From assembly GCF_022430545.2 (NCBI RefSeq), contig NZ_CP092488.2:248001-312000 (forward strand): a stretch of DNA of 64,000 bases. Direction: 5' to 3'. Under the pieces are notes generated by a model that saw only the letters and a list, made by a program, of their open reading frames with translations, made no database searches and was not told where the DNA came from. Made by a program: the position numbers and the translations under genes. The DNA comes from Mycobacterium paraterrae (lineage in GTDB: Bacteria; Actinomycetota; Actinomycetes; Mycobacteriales; Mycobacteriaceae). Positions 18,493 through 27,829 of the stretch are shown in pieces; position 1 is the stretch's first letter, and each line of letters opens with the position of its first letter.

Positions 18493-18565
18493 TGTAGCGG
18501 CACCACCTTTGACCAACCATCGCACACGCGGTGAGCTGTGCTTTCTCGTATGCAACAGTTACCAG

Positions 18566-20308
18566 ATGCTCGTGGCACTGCTGCGCCGGTTCGTGCGGCC
18601 GTACCGGAGGCTGGTCGCGGCCGTGCTGATCCTGCAGTCGATCAGCACGCTGGCCTCGCTGTATCTGCCAACGGTGAACGCCACGATCATCGACGACGGC
18701 ATCGCCAAAGGCGACACCGCGGCAATCGTTCGTCTGGGTGGCCTGATGTTCGGCGTGACGGGACTGCAGGTGCTGTGCGCCGTGGGCGCGGTCTATTTCG
18801 GCTCCCGCGCCGGAATGGGCGTCGGCCGCGACCTGCGCTCGGTGATGTTCCATCACGTCACGACGTTCTCGGAGCACGAGACGGCCCGATTCGGCGCGCC
18901 GACCCTGCTCACCCGCACCACCAACGACGTCCGCCAGATCCAGTTCCTGGTCCAGATGGGCTTCACGGTGCTGGTCGCCGCCCCGATCATGTGTGTGGGC
19001 GGCATCGCGATGGCAATCCGCCAGGACGCCGGGCTGTCGTGGCTGCTTGTGGTCGCCGTTCCGGTGCTGGTGGCGGCGAACTACGCCATCATTTCCCGCA
19101 CGCTTCCGCTGTTCCGCAGCATGCAGCGGCTGATCGACAGCATCAACCGGGTGCTGCGCGAGCAGCTGTCCGGCGTGCGGGTGGTGCGCGCCTTCGCGCG
19201 TGAGCCCGTCGAGCGTCGGCGATTCGACGAAGCGAACATCGCGTTGTCGACGACCACGCAGAACGCCGGCAACTGGCAGGCGTTGATGCTGCCCGTCACT
19301 ACGTTGACCATCAACTGCTCCAGCGTGGCGCTGATCTGGTTCAGTGGCCTGCGAATCGACCGTGGTCAGATGCAGGTCGGGTCGCTGATCGCGTTCTTGG
19401 TGTACTTCGCCCAGATTCTGATGGCCGTGGTGATGGCGACGATGACGGTGATGGTGTTGCCGCGCGCAGCGGTGTGCGCCGAGCGGATCACCGACGTGCT
19501 CTCCACCGTGCCCGCCGTCAGCAACCCGGCGCACCCGGTGCGGCCAACTGCGGCGCCCGGCCTGGTGCGACTCGACGGCGCCTCGTTCCGCTACCCCGGT
19601 GCGGATCGCGCTGTGCTGCAAGATATCTCGTTGATCGCGCATCCTGGGTCCACAACCGCGATCATCGGTAGTACCGGTTCCGGAAAGTCGACGCTGGCCG
19701 CGCTGATCTGCCGGTTGTACGACGCCACCACCGGCTCGGTCGAAGTCGGCGGCGTCGACGTGCGGGACCGCGACATCGACGAGCTGTGGTCGAGCATTGG
19801 GCTGGTACCCCAGCGCAGCTACCTGTTCTCGGGCACGGTCGCGGACAACCTGCGCTATGGCAAAGCAGACGCGACCGACGACGAGATGTGGGAGGCGTTG
19901 CGAGTCGCGGCGGCCGACGACTTCGTCCGCGCGCACCCCGACGGCTTGAGGATGCGCGTCGCTCAGGGCGGGGTCAACTTCTCCGGCGGGCAACGGCAGC
20001 GCATCGCGATCGCACGGGCGGTGATCCGGCGCCCGGCGATCTACGTCTTCGACGACGCCTTCTCGTCGCTCGACGCGCACACCGACGCGCTGGTGCGCGC
20101 CAGACTGGCGTCGACAGCCTCGGACGCGACGATGATCGTTGTCGCGCAGCGCATCTCGACCGTCATCGAGGCCGATCAGATAATCGTCGTCGACGACGGG
20201 CGGATCGTCGGCACCGGGACGCACGAGTCGCTGCTGGCGGAGTCGCCCGCCTATCGAGAGTTCGCCGAATCGCAATCGGTGGATGCCGAAGTGGGCGGTG
20301 CGCGATGA
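18566..20308 (+). CDS. ABC exporter half-transporter, subunit 1 (degenerate ATP site)
   Basis: 580 residues from ATG 18566: six-helix ABC_membrane domain (about 1-300), then an ATPase domain with Walker A GSTGSGKST near 367-375 and signature FSGGQRQ near 471. Walker B reads AIYVFDDAFSS, so the residue after the Walker B aspartate is Asp instead of the catalytic Glu. That is typical of the non-hydrolysing site of heterodimeric exporters. The canonical partner is encoded directly downstream with a 4-base overlap. Orthologous by order and size to Rv1273c. Exports lipids or drugs; substrate unknown. Confidence 0.92.
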   Translation: MLVALLRRFVRPYRRLVAAVLILQSISTLASLYLPTVNATIIDDGIAKGDTAAIVRLGGLMFGVTGLQVLCAVGAVYFGSRAGMGVGRDLRSVMFHHVTTFSEHETARFGAPTLLTRTTNDVRQIQFLVQMGFTVLVAAPIMCVGGIAMAIRQDAGLSWLLVVAVPVLVAANYAIISRTLPLFRSMQRLIDSINRVLREQLSGVRVVRAFAREPVERRRFDEANIALSTTTQNAGNWQALMLPVTTLTINCSSVALIWFSGLRIDRGQMQVGSLIAFLVYFAQILMAVVMATMTVMVLPRAAVCAERITDVLSTVPAVSNPAHPVRPTAAPGLVRLDGASFRYPGADRAVLQDISLIAHPGSTTAIIGSTGSGKSTLAALICRLYDATTGSVEVGGVDVRDRDIDELWSSIGLVPQRSYLFSGTVADNLRYGKADATDDEMWEALRVAAADDFVRAHPDGLRMRVAQGGVNFSGGQRQRIAIARAVIRRPAIYVFDDAFSSLDAHTDALVRARLASTASDATMIVVAQRISTVIEADQIIVVDDGRIVGTGTHESLLAESPAYREFAESQSVDAEVGGAR

Positions 20309-22179
20309 CGACGGCTGCCGCTCCCGCGGCCATTCGCCCGCGGGATTTCCGCGGATCGACGATCCGGCTGGTGAAGTTGCTTGCGCCGCAACGCCACACG
20401 GCCGTCGCGGTGATGGCGTTGAGCATCCTGGGCACCGTGGTCGGCGTCGTCGTTCCGCGTATTCTCGGCCACGCCACCGATCTGTTGTTCAACGGCGTGA
20501 TCGGCCGCCGGCTGCCAGCGGGCATGACGAAGGATCAGGCTGTCGCCGCGGCGCGGGCCCACGGCGACAACGCCTTCGCCGATCTGTTGTCCGGCATGCA
20601 TGTGGTGCCCGGGCATGGCGTCGACTTCGGCGCAGTCGCCCGTACGCTCACGCTGGCGCTCGGCATGTATGTGATTGCCGCCGTGATGATCTACGCGCAG
20701 GCACGGCTGCTGAACGTGACGGTGCGACGGTCGCTGCAGGCGCTGCGCTCCGACATCGAAGACAAGCTGCACCGGCTGCCGCTGTCCTACTTCGACACCC
20801 GGCGACGGGGTGAAATCCTCAGCCGCGTCACCAACGACGTCGACAACCTGCAGACGTCGTTGTCGATGACGATCACCCAACTGCTTAGCGCGGTGCTGAC
20901 CGTCGCGACCGTGCTGGTGATGATGCTGAGCATCTCGCCCCTGCTGACCGGTATCGCGCTGCTGACCGTGCCGCTGTCGATCGCTGCGACGAGGGCGATC
21001 GCGCGGCGCTCGCAGCGGCTGTTCGTCGCGCAATGGACCAACACCGGACGGCTCAATGCACACATCGAGGAGAGTTACAGCGGCTTCACCCTGGTCCGGA
21101 CCTACGGCCAGCGGGCCAAGATCGAAGACGAATTCCGCCGCCTCAACGACGACCTCTACCAGGCGAGCTTCGGTGCTCAGCTGATTTCGGGGATGGTGGC
21201 GCCGGCGACGACGTTCATCGGCAACCTGAGCTACGTCGCCGTCGCAGTGGTCGGCGGCATCAAAGTCGCCACCGGACAGATCAGCGTCGGCAACATCCAG
21301 GCCTTCATCCAATACGTGCGCCAGTTCAACGCACCGCTGAACCAGGTCGCGTCGATGTACAACACGCTGCAGTCCGGGGTGGCCAGCGCCGAGCGGGTCT
21401 TCGAGTTGCTCGACGAGCTCGAGGAGCCCGCCGACAGTCCCGGCTCGCTACCCGACGGAGCCCGGGGCGGAGTGCAATTCGAGCACGTCAGCTTCGGCTA
21501 TCGGCCGGGCAGCACGGTGATCGACGACCTGTCGTTCACCGCCGAACCCGGCAGCACCGTCGCGATCGTCGGGCCGACCGGGGTGGGCAAGACGACGCTG
21601 GTGAACCTGCTGATGCGGTTCTACGACGTCGACTCCGGCCGGATTCTGGTCGACGGCATCGACATCACCTTGGTGAGCCGCCAGTCGCTGCGCTCGCGCA
21701 TCGGCATGGTGCTGCAGGATGCCTGGCTGTTCAGCGGGACCATCGCGCAGAACATCGCCTACGGGCGGCCCGACGCCCAAGACGAGGAGATAATCGCGGC
21801 GGCAAAGGCGGCATACGTCGACCGGTTCGTGCATTCGCTGCCGCACGGCTACGACACCCAGGTCAACGACGGCGGAAGCAACATCAGCGCCGGCGAGCGA
21901 CAGCTGATCACCATTGCACGGGCATTCCTTGCCCGACCGCAGCTGCTGGTCCTCGACGAGGCAACCAGTTCGGTGGACACCCGCACCGAGTTGCTGATCG
22001 CCAAGGCCACCCGTGAGCTGCGCCGAGACCGTACCAGTTTCATTGTCGCCCATCGTCTGTCGACGATCCGAGACGCCGACGTGATCCTGGTGATGGAGTC
22101 AGGGAAGATCGTCGAACAGGGCAACCACGACGAGCTGTTCGCCCGCCGTGGCGCCTACTACCGGATGACGCAGGCCTAG
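20305..22179 (+). CDS. ABC exporter half-transporter, subunit 2 (canonical ATP site)
   Basis: 624 residues from ATG 20305, overlapping the previous stop (ATGA). Six-helix membrane domain with an extended segment after the first helix (ILGHATDLLFNG and following), then an ATPase domain: Walker A GPTGVGKTT near 423, signature region NISAGERQ (variant of LSGGQ) and Walker B LLVLDEATSS with the catalytic glutamate intact. Forms a heterodimer with subunit 1. Orthologous in order and length to Rv1272c. Ends 9 bases from the convergent gene at 22189. Confidence 0.92.
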   Translation: MTTAAAPAAIRPRDFRGSTIRLVKLLAPQRHTAVAVMALSILGTVVGVVVPRILGHATDLLFNGVIGRRLPAGMTKDQAVAAARAHGDNAFADLLSGMHVVPGHGVDFGAVARTLTLALGMYVIAAVMIYAQARLLNVTVRRSLQALRSDIEDKLHRLPLSYFDTRRRGEILSRVTNDVDNLQTSLSMTITQLLSAVLTVATVLVMMLSISPLLTGIALLTVPLSIAATRAIARRSQRLFVAQWTNTGRLNAHIEESYSGFTLVRTYGQRAKIEDEFRRLNDDLYQASFGAQLISGMVAPATTFIGNLSYVAVAVVGGIKVATGQISVGNIQAFIQYVRQFNAPLNQVASMYNTLQSGVASAERVFELLDELEEPADSPGSLPDGARGGVQFEHVSFGYRPGSTVIDDLSFTAEPGSTVAIVGPTGVGKTTLVNLLMRFYDVDSGRILVDGIDITLVSRQSLRSRIGMVLQDAWLFSGTIAQNIAYGRPDAQDEEIIAAAKAAYVDRFVHSLPHGYDTQVNDGGSNISAGERQLITIARAFLARPQLLVLDEATSSVDTRTELLIAKATRELRRDRTSFIVAHRLSTIRDADVILVMESGKIVEQGNHDELFARRGAYYRMTQA

Positions 22180-22188
22180 CCGGGTGAT

Positions 22189-22746
22189 TTACAGGTCGGG
22201 GCCCTCAGCGCGCAGGTCGTCGACCGCGGTCATCGCGTCACGCAGCTTGGCCAGCCACTCCTCGGTGTGCTCGCCGACCAGCTTGACCGACCACGCCAGC
22301 GCGTCGGAACGCGACCGCGCCACGCCCGCGTCGACCAAGGTGTCGAGCACCTGGCGCTCCGGTTGCTTCAACCGTGTCATCACCGGAACCGCGATGTGGG
22401 TGAACAGGACGGGCTCGCCGGCCACCTCGACGCCCCAGGACACCTTGCGCCCGTAGCGGCTTTGCGCCTCGTCGGCGATGCGCATCCGCTCCGAGCGAGT
22501 GTCCTCGCGGAATCGCGAGGCTCGCCCCTCGGCGTGCGCTTCACTTTCGGCCTCATCGGAATCCGGCAGCTTGCCGATGACGGTGATCTCTTCGCGGTCG
22601 ACGACGACCGTCGGATCCCCGTCGAACCAGGCGTCGGGCAGGCGTCCGGCGAACCAGTCGGCGGCGTCGCCGGCTTCGGGTTGTCCGGCTTGCTGCCAGC
22701 CGCCGGGACGGCCGTGACGCCGTCCATGTCCGTGATGTTGTTTCAT
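22189..22746 (-). CDS. Conserved protein of unknown function with a possible ribbon-helix-helix-like C-terminus
   Basis: 185 residues. A His/Arg/Gly-rich N-terminus (KQHHGHGRRHGR) precedes a small acidic domain (DWFAGRLPDAWFDGDPTVVVDREEITVIGKLPD) and a charged linker. The C-terminal 60 residues (LKQPERQVLDTLVDAGVARSRSDALAWSVKLVGEHTEEWL) look like the helix-turn of CopG-type DNA-binding proteins. I do not recognise the family by name. It stands alone between the ABC exporter and the adenylyl cyclase, in the place where M. tuberculosis has Rv1271c-Rv1265. Confidence 0.7.
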   Translation of the reverse strand: MKQHHGHGRRHGRPGGWQQAGQPEAGDAADWFAGRLPDAWFDGDPTVVVDREEITVIGKLPDSDEAESEAHAEGRASRFREDTRSERMRIADEAQSRYGRKVSWGVEVAGEPVLFTHIAVPVMTRLKQPERQVLDTLVDAGVARSRSDALAWSVKLVGEHTEEWLAKLRDAMTAVDDLRAEGPDL

Positions 22747-22804
22747 GCTTACATGATTACAGCGTTACAACCCACGTCAAGCGTGTTTCGCTGCCCGCGA
22801 ACGG

Positions 22805-23914
22805 TCAGCTCTCGCCGCGGCGGGCGCGGAACAGCTTCACCTCGCCTTTGATGCCTTTGAGGCGTCGCGCGCCGGCGAACGACCAGGTGAAACCCGCCTC
22901 ATCGCCGAGTTCGTCGTGCACCGACTCGGCGGCCAGCACCGTGCCGGGCCGCGCCGCGGCGGTCACCCGGCTCGCGGTGTTGACGGGGCTGCCGAACCAG
23001 TCGCCGGCCCGGCTCACTGCCGCGCCGGACGCGATACCGGCCCGCAACCGGGGAAAGTCGTTGTCGCTGTCGGTGATCTCCACGAGCTTGATGAGCGCAT
23101 CCAATAGCGGTGCCGGCTCGGTGCAGACGAACATCACCTCATCGCCGATCGTCTTGACGAACCGCACCGGCGGGGTCGCCACGTCGCGAGCCAGATCGGC
23201 CAGCCGGTTGGCCAGTGCGCTGAGCTCCTCGGCGGGCACCTCCTCACCGAGGCGGGTGAAGCCGACCAGGTCGGCGAACGCGACGACGATGTGCCGGGCG
23301 CCCGGTAGTGGCGCACCAGCTGCCCGCTCGCTGGCGTTGACGGCTTCGGTCTCCATCATGTGCCGCAGATGCATGAACAGCATGTCCTCGATCATCGGAC
23401 CGAGCAGCGGGGTGAGACGGCTGACCAGCTCCTGCGATGCCTGCGCGATTTCTAGTTCGGTCGCGCCCGGCTGCAAGATGGCTGACAGCGCGGTGTAGCG
23501 CATCACCTCGGCCGCGTGCGAGAGCCCCTCGGCGAGAATCCGAACGACCTGCACGACCTGGTCCGCCTCGATGCCGAGATCGAGGAACTCCTTGGCGTGC
23601 GCCGCCGCGGCACCGTCGGCGCGCAGATGCACGGCCGCATCCGGATCGTCGACCCGCACCAGACCGATCGCGCGTTGCACACGCTGCAACAGCTCGAGGT
23701 CGATGCCATGCGCTTCGCTGATCTCCCGCGTCGACACGTATTGGCCGTCGTTGCCGACCAGCCGTCGCGACGCGGCAAGCATCGGCACCGGATTGGACCG
23801 GACCTCGTCCGCGGTGATGCCCTGGCCAGAGAGCCATTCGAGCAACTCGGCGCGCTCCTCGCGGGCACTGCCGTCCAGTCCGTCGAGCAGTTCCTCGATC
23901 TCCGCGTCGTCCAC
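22805..23914 (-). CDS. Class III adenylyl cyclase with N-terminal regulatory domain (Rv1264-like)
   Basis: 369 residues. The N-terminal 190 residues form an all-helical domain like the autoinhibitory, pH-sensing part of M. tuberculosis Rv1264. The C-terminal catalytic domain has all six canonical residues: metal-binding D215 (FADLVGF) and D258, adenine-selecting K254 (VKTIGDEV) and D305 (DWFGSPVN), and transition-state N312 and R316 (VNTASR). It should form a homodimer with two active sites making cAMP from ATP. Divergent from the DNA glycosylase at 23931 with 16 bases between starts. GTG start. Confidence 0.93.
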   Translation of the reverse strand: MDDAEIEELLDGLDGSAREERAELLEWLSGQGITADEVRSNPVPMLAASRRLVGNDGQYVSTREISEAHGIDLELLQRVQRAIGLVRVDDPDAAVHLRADGAAAAHAKEFLDLGIEADQVVQVVRILAEGLSHAAEVMRYTALSAILQPGATELEIAQASQELVSRLTPLLGPMIEDMLFMHLRHMMETEAVNASERAAGAPLPGARHIVVAFADLVGFTRLGEEVPAEELSALANRLADLARDVATPPVRFVKTIGDEVMFVCTEPAPLLDALIKLVEITDSDNDFPRLRAGIASGAAVSRAGDWFGSPVNTASRVTAAARPGTVLAAESVHDELGDEAGFTWSFAGARRLKGIKGEVKLFRARRGES

Positions 23915-23930
23915 GTGGTCAAGTTATCCG

Positions 23931-24425
23931 ATGACCACTGCGCTACTGCAGGGATTCCCACCCGTCGTCGACGACACCGCCGAGGTGTTGATCCTGGGTT
24001 CGTTCCCGAGCGTCCTCTCGCTGGCCAGCGGCCAGTACTATGGCAACCCGCGCAACGCGTTCTGGCCGATCACCGGTGAGCTGTTCGGTTTCGACCCGGC
24101 CGCACCCTACGAATCACGGTTGGCCGCATTGCAATCGGCGAGGGTGGCACTATGGGATGTGCTGAAGCGGTGCCGTCGCACGGGCAGCGCCGACGCGAAG
24201 ATCGAGCCGAACAGTGTGGAGGCCAACGACTTTGGGCATCTGTTCGATGACCACCCGTCGATCACTCGGGTGTGCTTCAACGGCAGTGCCGCGCAAAAGC
24301 TCTACGCGCGACTAGTCGACACCGACGCTAGCGTCGAGTACCTGCTGCTGCCGTCGAGCAGTCCGGCGCGGGCCATGCCCGCGGGTCGAAAGCTGGACGC
24401 CTGGCGGATTATCGCGTCGTCATGA
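23931..24425 (+). CDS. Mug-like DNA-deoxyinosine/uracil glycosylase
   Basis: 164 residues from ATG 23931 (reading frame open further upstream but overlapping the cyclase). LILGSFPSVLSLASGQYYGNPRNAFWPI at 21-48 holds the active-site GSFPS and the YYGNPRNAFW motif of the COG3663 branch of the uracil-DNA glycosylase superfamily. The C-terminal LLPSSSPARA segment corresponds to the second UDG motif. Expected to remove deaminated bases from DNA. Converges and overlaps by 6 bases with the amidase stop (24420). Confidence 0.85.
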   Translation: MTTALLQGFPPVVDDTAEVLILGSFPSVLSLASGQYYGNPRNAFWPITGELFGFDPAAPYESRLAALQSARVALWDVLKRCRRTGSADAKIEPNSVEANDFGHLFDDHPSITRVCFNGSAAQKLYARLVDTDASVEYLLLPSSSPARAMPAGRKLDAWRIIASS

Positions 24426-25811
24426 CACTGGCGGACGGCGGTGCGCCCACGGCCGCGCCGACTCGATCTGAGCGCCCAGCGACACCAGCGTCGCCTCGTC
24501 GTTTGGACGCCCGACCAGTTGGATCGACAGCGGGACGCCGTTGGCGTCCAGACCCCACGGCACGGACGCCGCGGGCTGACCGGTCAGATTCCAGATCTCG
24601 AAGAACGGCACCCGCTGCGACACCGCCAGCAGAGTCGCGACGCCGCCGAGGCGCTGGTACGCCCCGATCCGTGACGGGCCGGCGGCGTTGCCGGGGGTGA
24701 CAACGACGTCGACGTCGTCGAAGATCGACTGAATGCGTTGTGCGACAGCTGATTCCGCGGCACGGATCTTGGCCATCCGCCCGTCGGGAATTAGCGACCC
24801 GATCCGCGCCATGTTGCGGGTCCGCTTTTCGAGCCGGTCTTGATGAGGCATCACCCGGACGTCGTCGTAGATCCCCCGGAAAAAGCGCGGTAAGAAGTTT
24901 CCGGAAACCGCCGCCGCCGGATAGTCAGGGTCTCGGACGACGACGTCATGGCCCAGGTCGCGCAGCAGCGCACCGGCCGCGTCGACGGCGGCGCGCTGCT
25001 CCTTGCCGACCCTGGCGATCAGCGGCGGTGGGACCTTGGTGCTCAGGGCAATTCGCAGGCGGCCGGGTTGTTTGGCGGCGGCGCCGACGAAGCCGCCTTC
25101 CGGGGCGGGCATCGTGGTGGTGGCGTCCAGGAACAGCGCGGCGTCCTCCACCGTCCGCGCGAGCGGGCCGTTCACGCTCAGCCCGCACCAGGCGTCGTGG
25201 TGCGGCGCCAGCGAGACCCGGTCGCGCTGCGGCTTGATCCCGAACAGACCGCACCAGCCGGACGGAATGCGGATCGAGCCGCCACCGTCGGAACCCAGCG
25301 CCAACGCCGCCAACCCGGCTGCCACCGCCGCCCCGCTGCCGCCGCTGCTACCGCCCGGCGTCAGCGCGGTGTTCCACGGATTGCGGGTGGCGCCGAACGT
25401 CAGAGATTCGGTGAACGGGAAGATCATCAGTTCTGGCACAGCGGTTTTCCCGATGATCACCGCGCCTGCTTCGCGCAACCGCCGGACCACTTCGGCGTCC
25501 TGGGCGGCCGGCGTCGAGACCGCGCTGCTACCGCAGGCGGTGATTTCACCGGCGACGTCGTTGTCGTCTTTGATCGCGACCGGAACTCCGAGCAGCGGTA
25601 GCCGCTCGCCGGCGTCCAGACGCTTCTGCGCGGCCAGCGCCTCCTGCCGCGCGGAATCGGCCAACACCACCCGGTAGCTGCGCAGCTGCGGGTCGAGTCG
25701 CGCGATTCGGTCCAGGTAGATCTCGAGCAGCGCGGGCGCGGTGATGGCCGTCGCGGCCAGCATCCGCGCCTGCTCGGCCGCTCCGGCGAAGGCCACGTCA
25801 CCTAGGTCCAC
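24420..25811 (-). CDS. amiB2: Amidase (amidase signature family)
   Basis: 463 residues, same size as M. tuberculosis AmiB2 (Rv1263). The Ser-cisSer-Lys triad is present: K81 (GVPVAIKDD), S155 in GGSSGG and nucleophile S179 in GSDGGGSIRIP. Hydrolyses amides to carboxylic acid and ammonia; natural substrate unknown. Divergent from the HIT protein gene with about 50 bases between starts. Confidence 0.92.
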   Translation of the reverse strand: MDLGDVAFAGAAEQARMLAATAITAPALLEIYLDRIARLDPQLRSYRVVLADSARQEALAAQKRLDAGERLPLLGVPVAIKDDNDVAGEITACGSSAVSTPAAQDAEVVRRLREAGAVIIGKTAVPELMIFPFTESLTFGATRNPWNTALTPGGSSGGSGAAVAAGLAALALGSDGGGSIRIPSGWCGLFGIKPQRDRVSLAPHHDAWCGLSVNGPLARTVEDAALFLDATTTMPAPEGGFVGAAAKQPGRLRIALSTKVPPPLIARVGKEQRAAVDAAGALLRDLGHDVVVRDPDYPAAAVSGNFLPRFFRGIYDDVRVMPHQDRLEKRTRNMARIGSLIPDGRMAKIRAAESAVAQRIQSIFDDVDVVVTPGNAAGPSRIGAYQRLGGVATLLAVSQRVPFFEIWNLTGQPAASVPWGLDANGVPLSIQLVGRPNDEATLVSLGAQIESARPWAHRRPPVS

Positions 25812-25863
25812 GTCGAGGGAGACTACTCACTCAACCGGCGCAGCGGACCGCTACCGTGGCGAC

Positions 25864-26292
25864 ATGCCCTGTGTGTTCTGCGCGATCGTCGCCGGCCAGG
25901 CCCCGGCCATCCGGATCTACGAAGACGACGACTACTTGGCGTTTCTCGACATCCGCCCCTTCACCCGCGGCCACACGTTGGTAGTGCCCAAGCAGCACTC
26001 GGTCGACCTGACCGACACGCCGGCGGAGACGCTGGCCGGCATGGCGGTGATCGGCCAGCGCATCGCGAAAGCGGCACGCGCAACCGAGTTGGCCGACGCC
26101 ACCAACATCGGGATCAACGACGGCCAAGCCGCCTTTCAGACGGTCTTCCACATCCATCTGCATGTGCTGCCGCGGCGCAACGGCGACAAACTGTCGGTCG
26201 CCAAGGGCCTTCTACTACGCCGGGACCCGGACCGCGAGTCGACCGGCCGGATCCTGCGGGACGCTCTGGCGGAGATCGACGCCGCGGGCTGA
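25864..26292 (+). CDS. HIT-family nucleotide hydrolase
   Basis: 142 residues from ATG 25864. Begins MPCVFCAIVAG (the CxxC pair of zinc-containing HIT proteins) and has the histidine triad HIHLHVLPR, H96-H98-H100. Hinge/Fhit-type enzymes cleave AMP from phosphoramidates or dinucleotides. Corresponds to Rv1262c. The downstream F420-type reductase starts 10 bases after its stop, so they are probably co-transcribed. Confidence 0.9.
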   Translation: MPCVFCAIVAGQAPAIRIYEDDDYLAFLDIRPFTRGHTLVVPKQHSVDLTDTPAETLAGMAVIGQRIAKAARATELADATNIGINDGQAAFQTVFHIHLHVLPRRNGDKLSVAKGLLLRRDPDRESTGRILRDALAEIDAAG

Positions 26293-26302
26293 TACTGGGC
26301 GC

Positions 26303-26743
26303 ATGGCACTCCCGCTAGAACAGACGCTGCTGCCCTACCTGCTCAAAATCCACGACACCGTCTACCAAAAGACGAACGGTTGGATCGGGCATCGCACGCT
26401 GGGCATTCCCAGCCTGCTGCTGCACACCATCGGCGCCAAGACCGGGCAGGCCCGGACGGCGTCGCTGACTTACGCTCGCGACGGCGACGACTACCTGATC
26501 GTCGCGTCCAAGGGCGGCGACCCGAAAGCGCCGGGCTGGTACCACAACCTGAAAGCCAACCCGAACGTCGAAATCAACGTCGGCCCGAAGCGTTTCCACG
26601 TGACCGCCCATCCGGTGCTGCCCAACGACCCGGACTACGAGCGGCTCTGGCAGATCGTGAACAAGAACAACAGCAATCGGTACGAGGCGTATCAGGCCAA
26701 GACGTCGCGGCCCATCCCGGTGGTGCGGCTCACGCCGGCGTAG
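26303..26743 (+). CDS. Deazaflavin (F420)-dependent nitroreductase family protein
   Basis: 146 residues, DDN/Rv1261c family: TLGIPSLLLHTIGAKTGQARTASL, then YLIVASKGGDPKAPGWYHNLKANPNVEINVG, the split-barrel fold segments that bind coenzyme F420. These proteins reduce quinones or nitroaromatics with F420H2. Ten bases downstream of the HIT gene, same strand. A paralog with the same core motif lies at 33518. Confidence 0.9.
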   Translation: MALPLEQTLLPYLLKIHDTVYQKTNGWIGHRTLGIPSLLLHTIGAKTGQARTASLTYARDGDDYLIVASKGGDPKAPGWYHNLKANPNVEINVGPKRFHVTAHPVLPNDPDYERLWQIVNKNNSNRYEAYQAKTSRPIPVVRLTPA

Positions 26744-26756
26744 TCCGCGGCGTGGA

Positions 26757-27794
26757 CTAGAACAGTTCCTTGGCGAGCAGTTCGAGCGTCTTTTCACGCG
26801 CGGGCGCGGTCCGCGGGTCGGTGCCGCGATGCGCCGAGGCGACGGGATGGATCATGACCTCGTCGACGCTAAACCGCTCCGCTAGCGCGCGCACCTGGTC
26901 GGCGGCCTCGGCGGGTGATCCGACGACCGCTCGCCGCAGCCCGCCGTCGACGACCTGGCGCATCTGCGGCGTCAGCCTGGCGTCGTCGATGTCCTCGACA
27001 AGTTCGACTGGCCCCAACGGCTGACCGGTCCGCAGCCGGGCCATCATGTGCAGGTTCGGCAACATCAAAGCGGTTGCCTCGGTGCGGGTTTCGGCAACCG
27101 CGGCGTTGACGGTCAGGAAGGTCACCGGCTCGGCGGTCAGCTCGCTCGGGACGAACTGCGAGCGGTACAACTCCAGCGCCTCTTCGGTCCCCTGCCCGGA
27201 GAAGTGATGGGCGAACACGTACGGCAGACCTTTGGCGGCGGCCAACCGCGCCGAGTACATCGACGACCCGAGCAGCCACAACCTCGGCTCTCCGGCAGCG
27301 GCCGGGGTGGCCTTGAGGTTGTAGTCGCCGTCGCGCAACTGCACCTGCACACCCTTGGCGCTCATCATCGCGCGCACGTGGTCGAGGTAGTCCGGGAACT
27401 GATCGATATCGCGGTCGTCGCGGCCGGCGGCGCCACGGAGCAGCACCGACGTCACCGGATCCGAACCGGGGGCGCGGCCGATGCCGAGGTCGATGCGGCC
27501 CGGCGCCGCGGCTTCCAGCAGTGCAAACTGTTCGGCGACGGCCAGCGGCGCGTGGTTGGGCAGCATCACGCCGCCCGAGCCCAGCCGAAGGTGGGTGGTC
27601 TGCGCCGCGAGGTAGGCGATCAGCACCGGCGGGCTGGTCGCCCCGACCGAGGGCATGTTGTGGTGCTCGGCGACCCAATAGCGGGTGAAGCCCAGCCGGT
27701 CGGCGGTCTGCGCCAACCCCACGGTGGCTGCCACCGCATCAGCGGTCGTCTGGTCGGTGCGGACGGGAACGAGATCGAGTACAGAAAGCCGCAT
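26757..27794 (-). CDS. Luciferase-like (LLM) flavin/F420-dependent oxidoreductase
   Basis: 345 residues with a bacterial luciferase-like TIM barrel: MRLSVLDLVPVRTDQT at the start, RYWVAEHHNMPSVGATSP (typical EHH motif), and LRLGSGGVMLPNHAPLAVAEQFALLEAAAPGRIDLGIGRAPGSDP. The group resembles YhbW/MsnO8-type monooxygenases. FMN or F420 may be the cofactor. Thirty-five bases separate its start from the stop of the FAD monooxygenase gene upstream on the same strand, so probably one transcript. Confidence 0.88.
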   Translation of the reverse strand: MRLSVLDLVPVRTDQTTADAVAATVGLAQTADRLGFTRYWVAEHHNMPSVGATSPPVLIAYLAAQTTHLRLGSGGVMLPNHAPLAVAEQFALLEAAAPGRIDLGIGRAPGSDPVTSVLLRGAAGRDDRDIDQFPDYLDHVRAMMSAKGVQVQLRDGDYNLKATPAAAGEPRLWLLGSSMYSARLAAAKGLPYVFAHHFSGQGTEEALELYRSQFVPSELTAEPVTFLTVNAAVAETRTEATALMLPNLHMMARLRTGQPLGPVELVEDIDDARLTPQMRQVVDGGLRRAVVGSPAEAADQVRALAERFSVDEVMIHPVASAHRGTDPRTAPAREKTLELLAKELF

Positions 27795-27829
27795 GAGGTG
27801 GTCAACGCCTCCGCTTGGCCGATCGTTCC

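Noticed and set aside
18452..20275. 607-codon minus-strand ORF opposite the first ABC exporter gene
   Set aside because: Opposite a gene with complete ABC motifs; composition typical of an antisense shadow.
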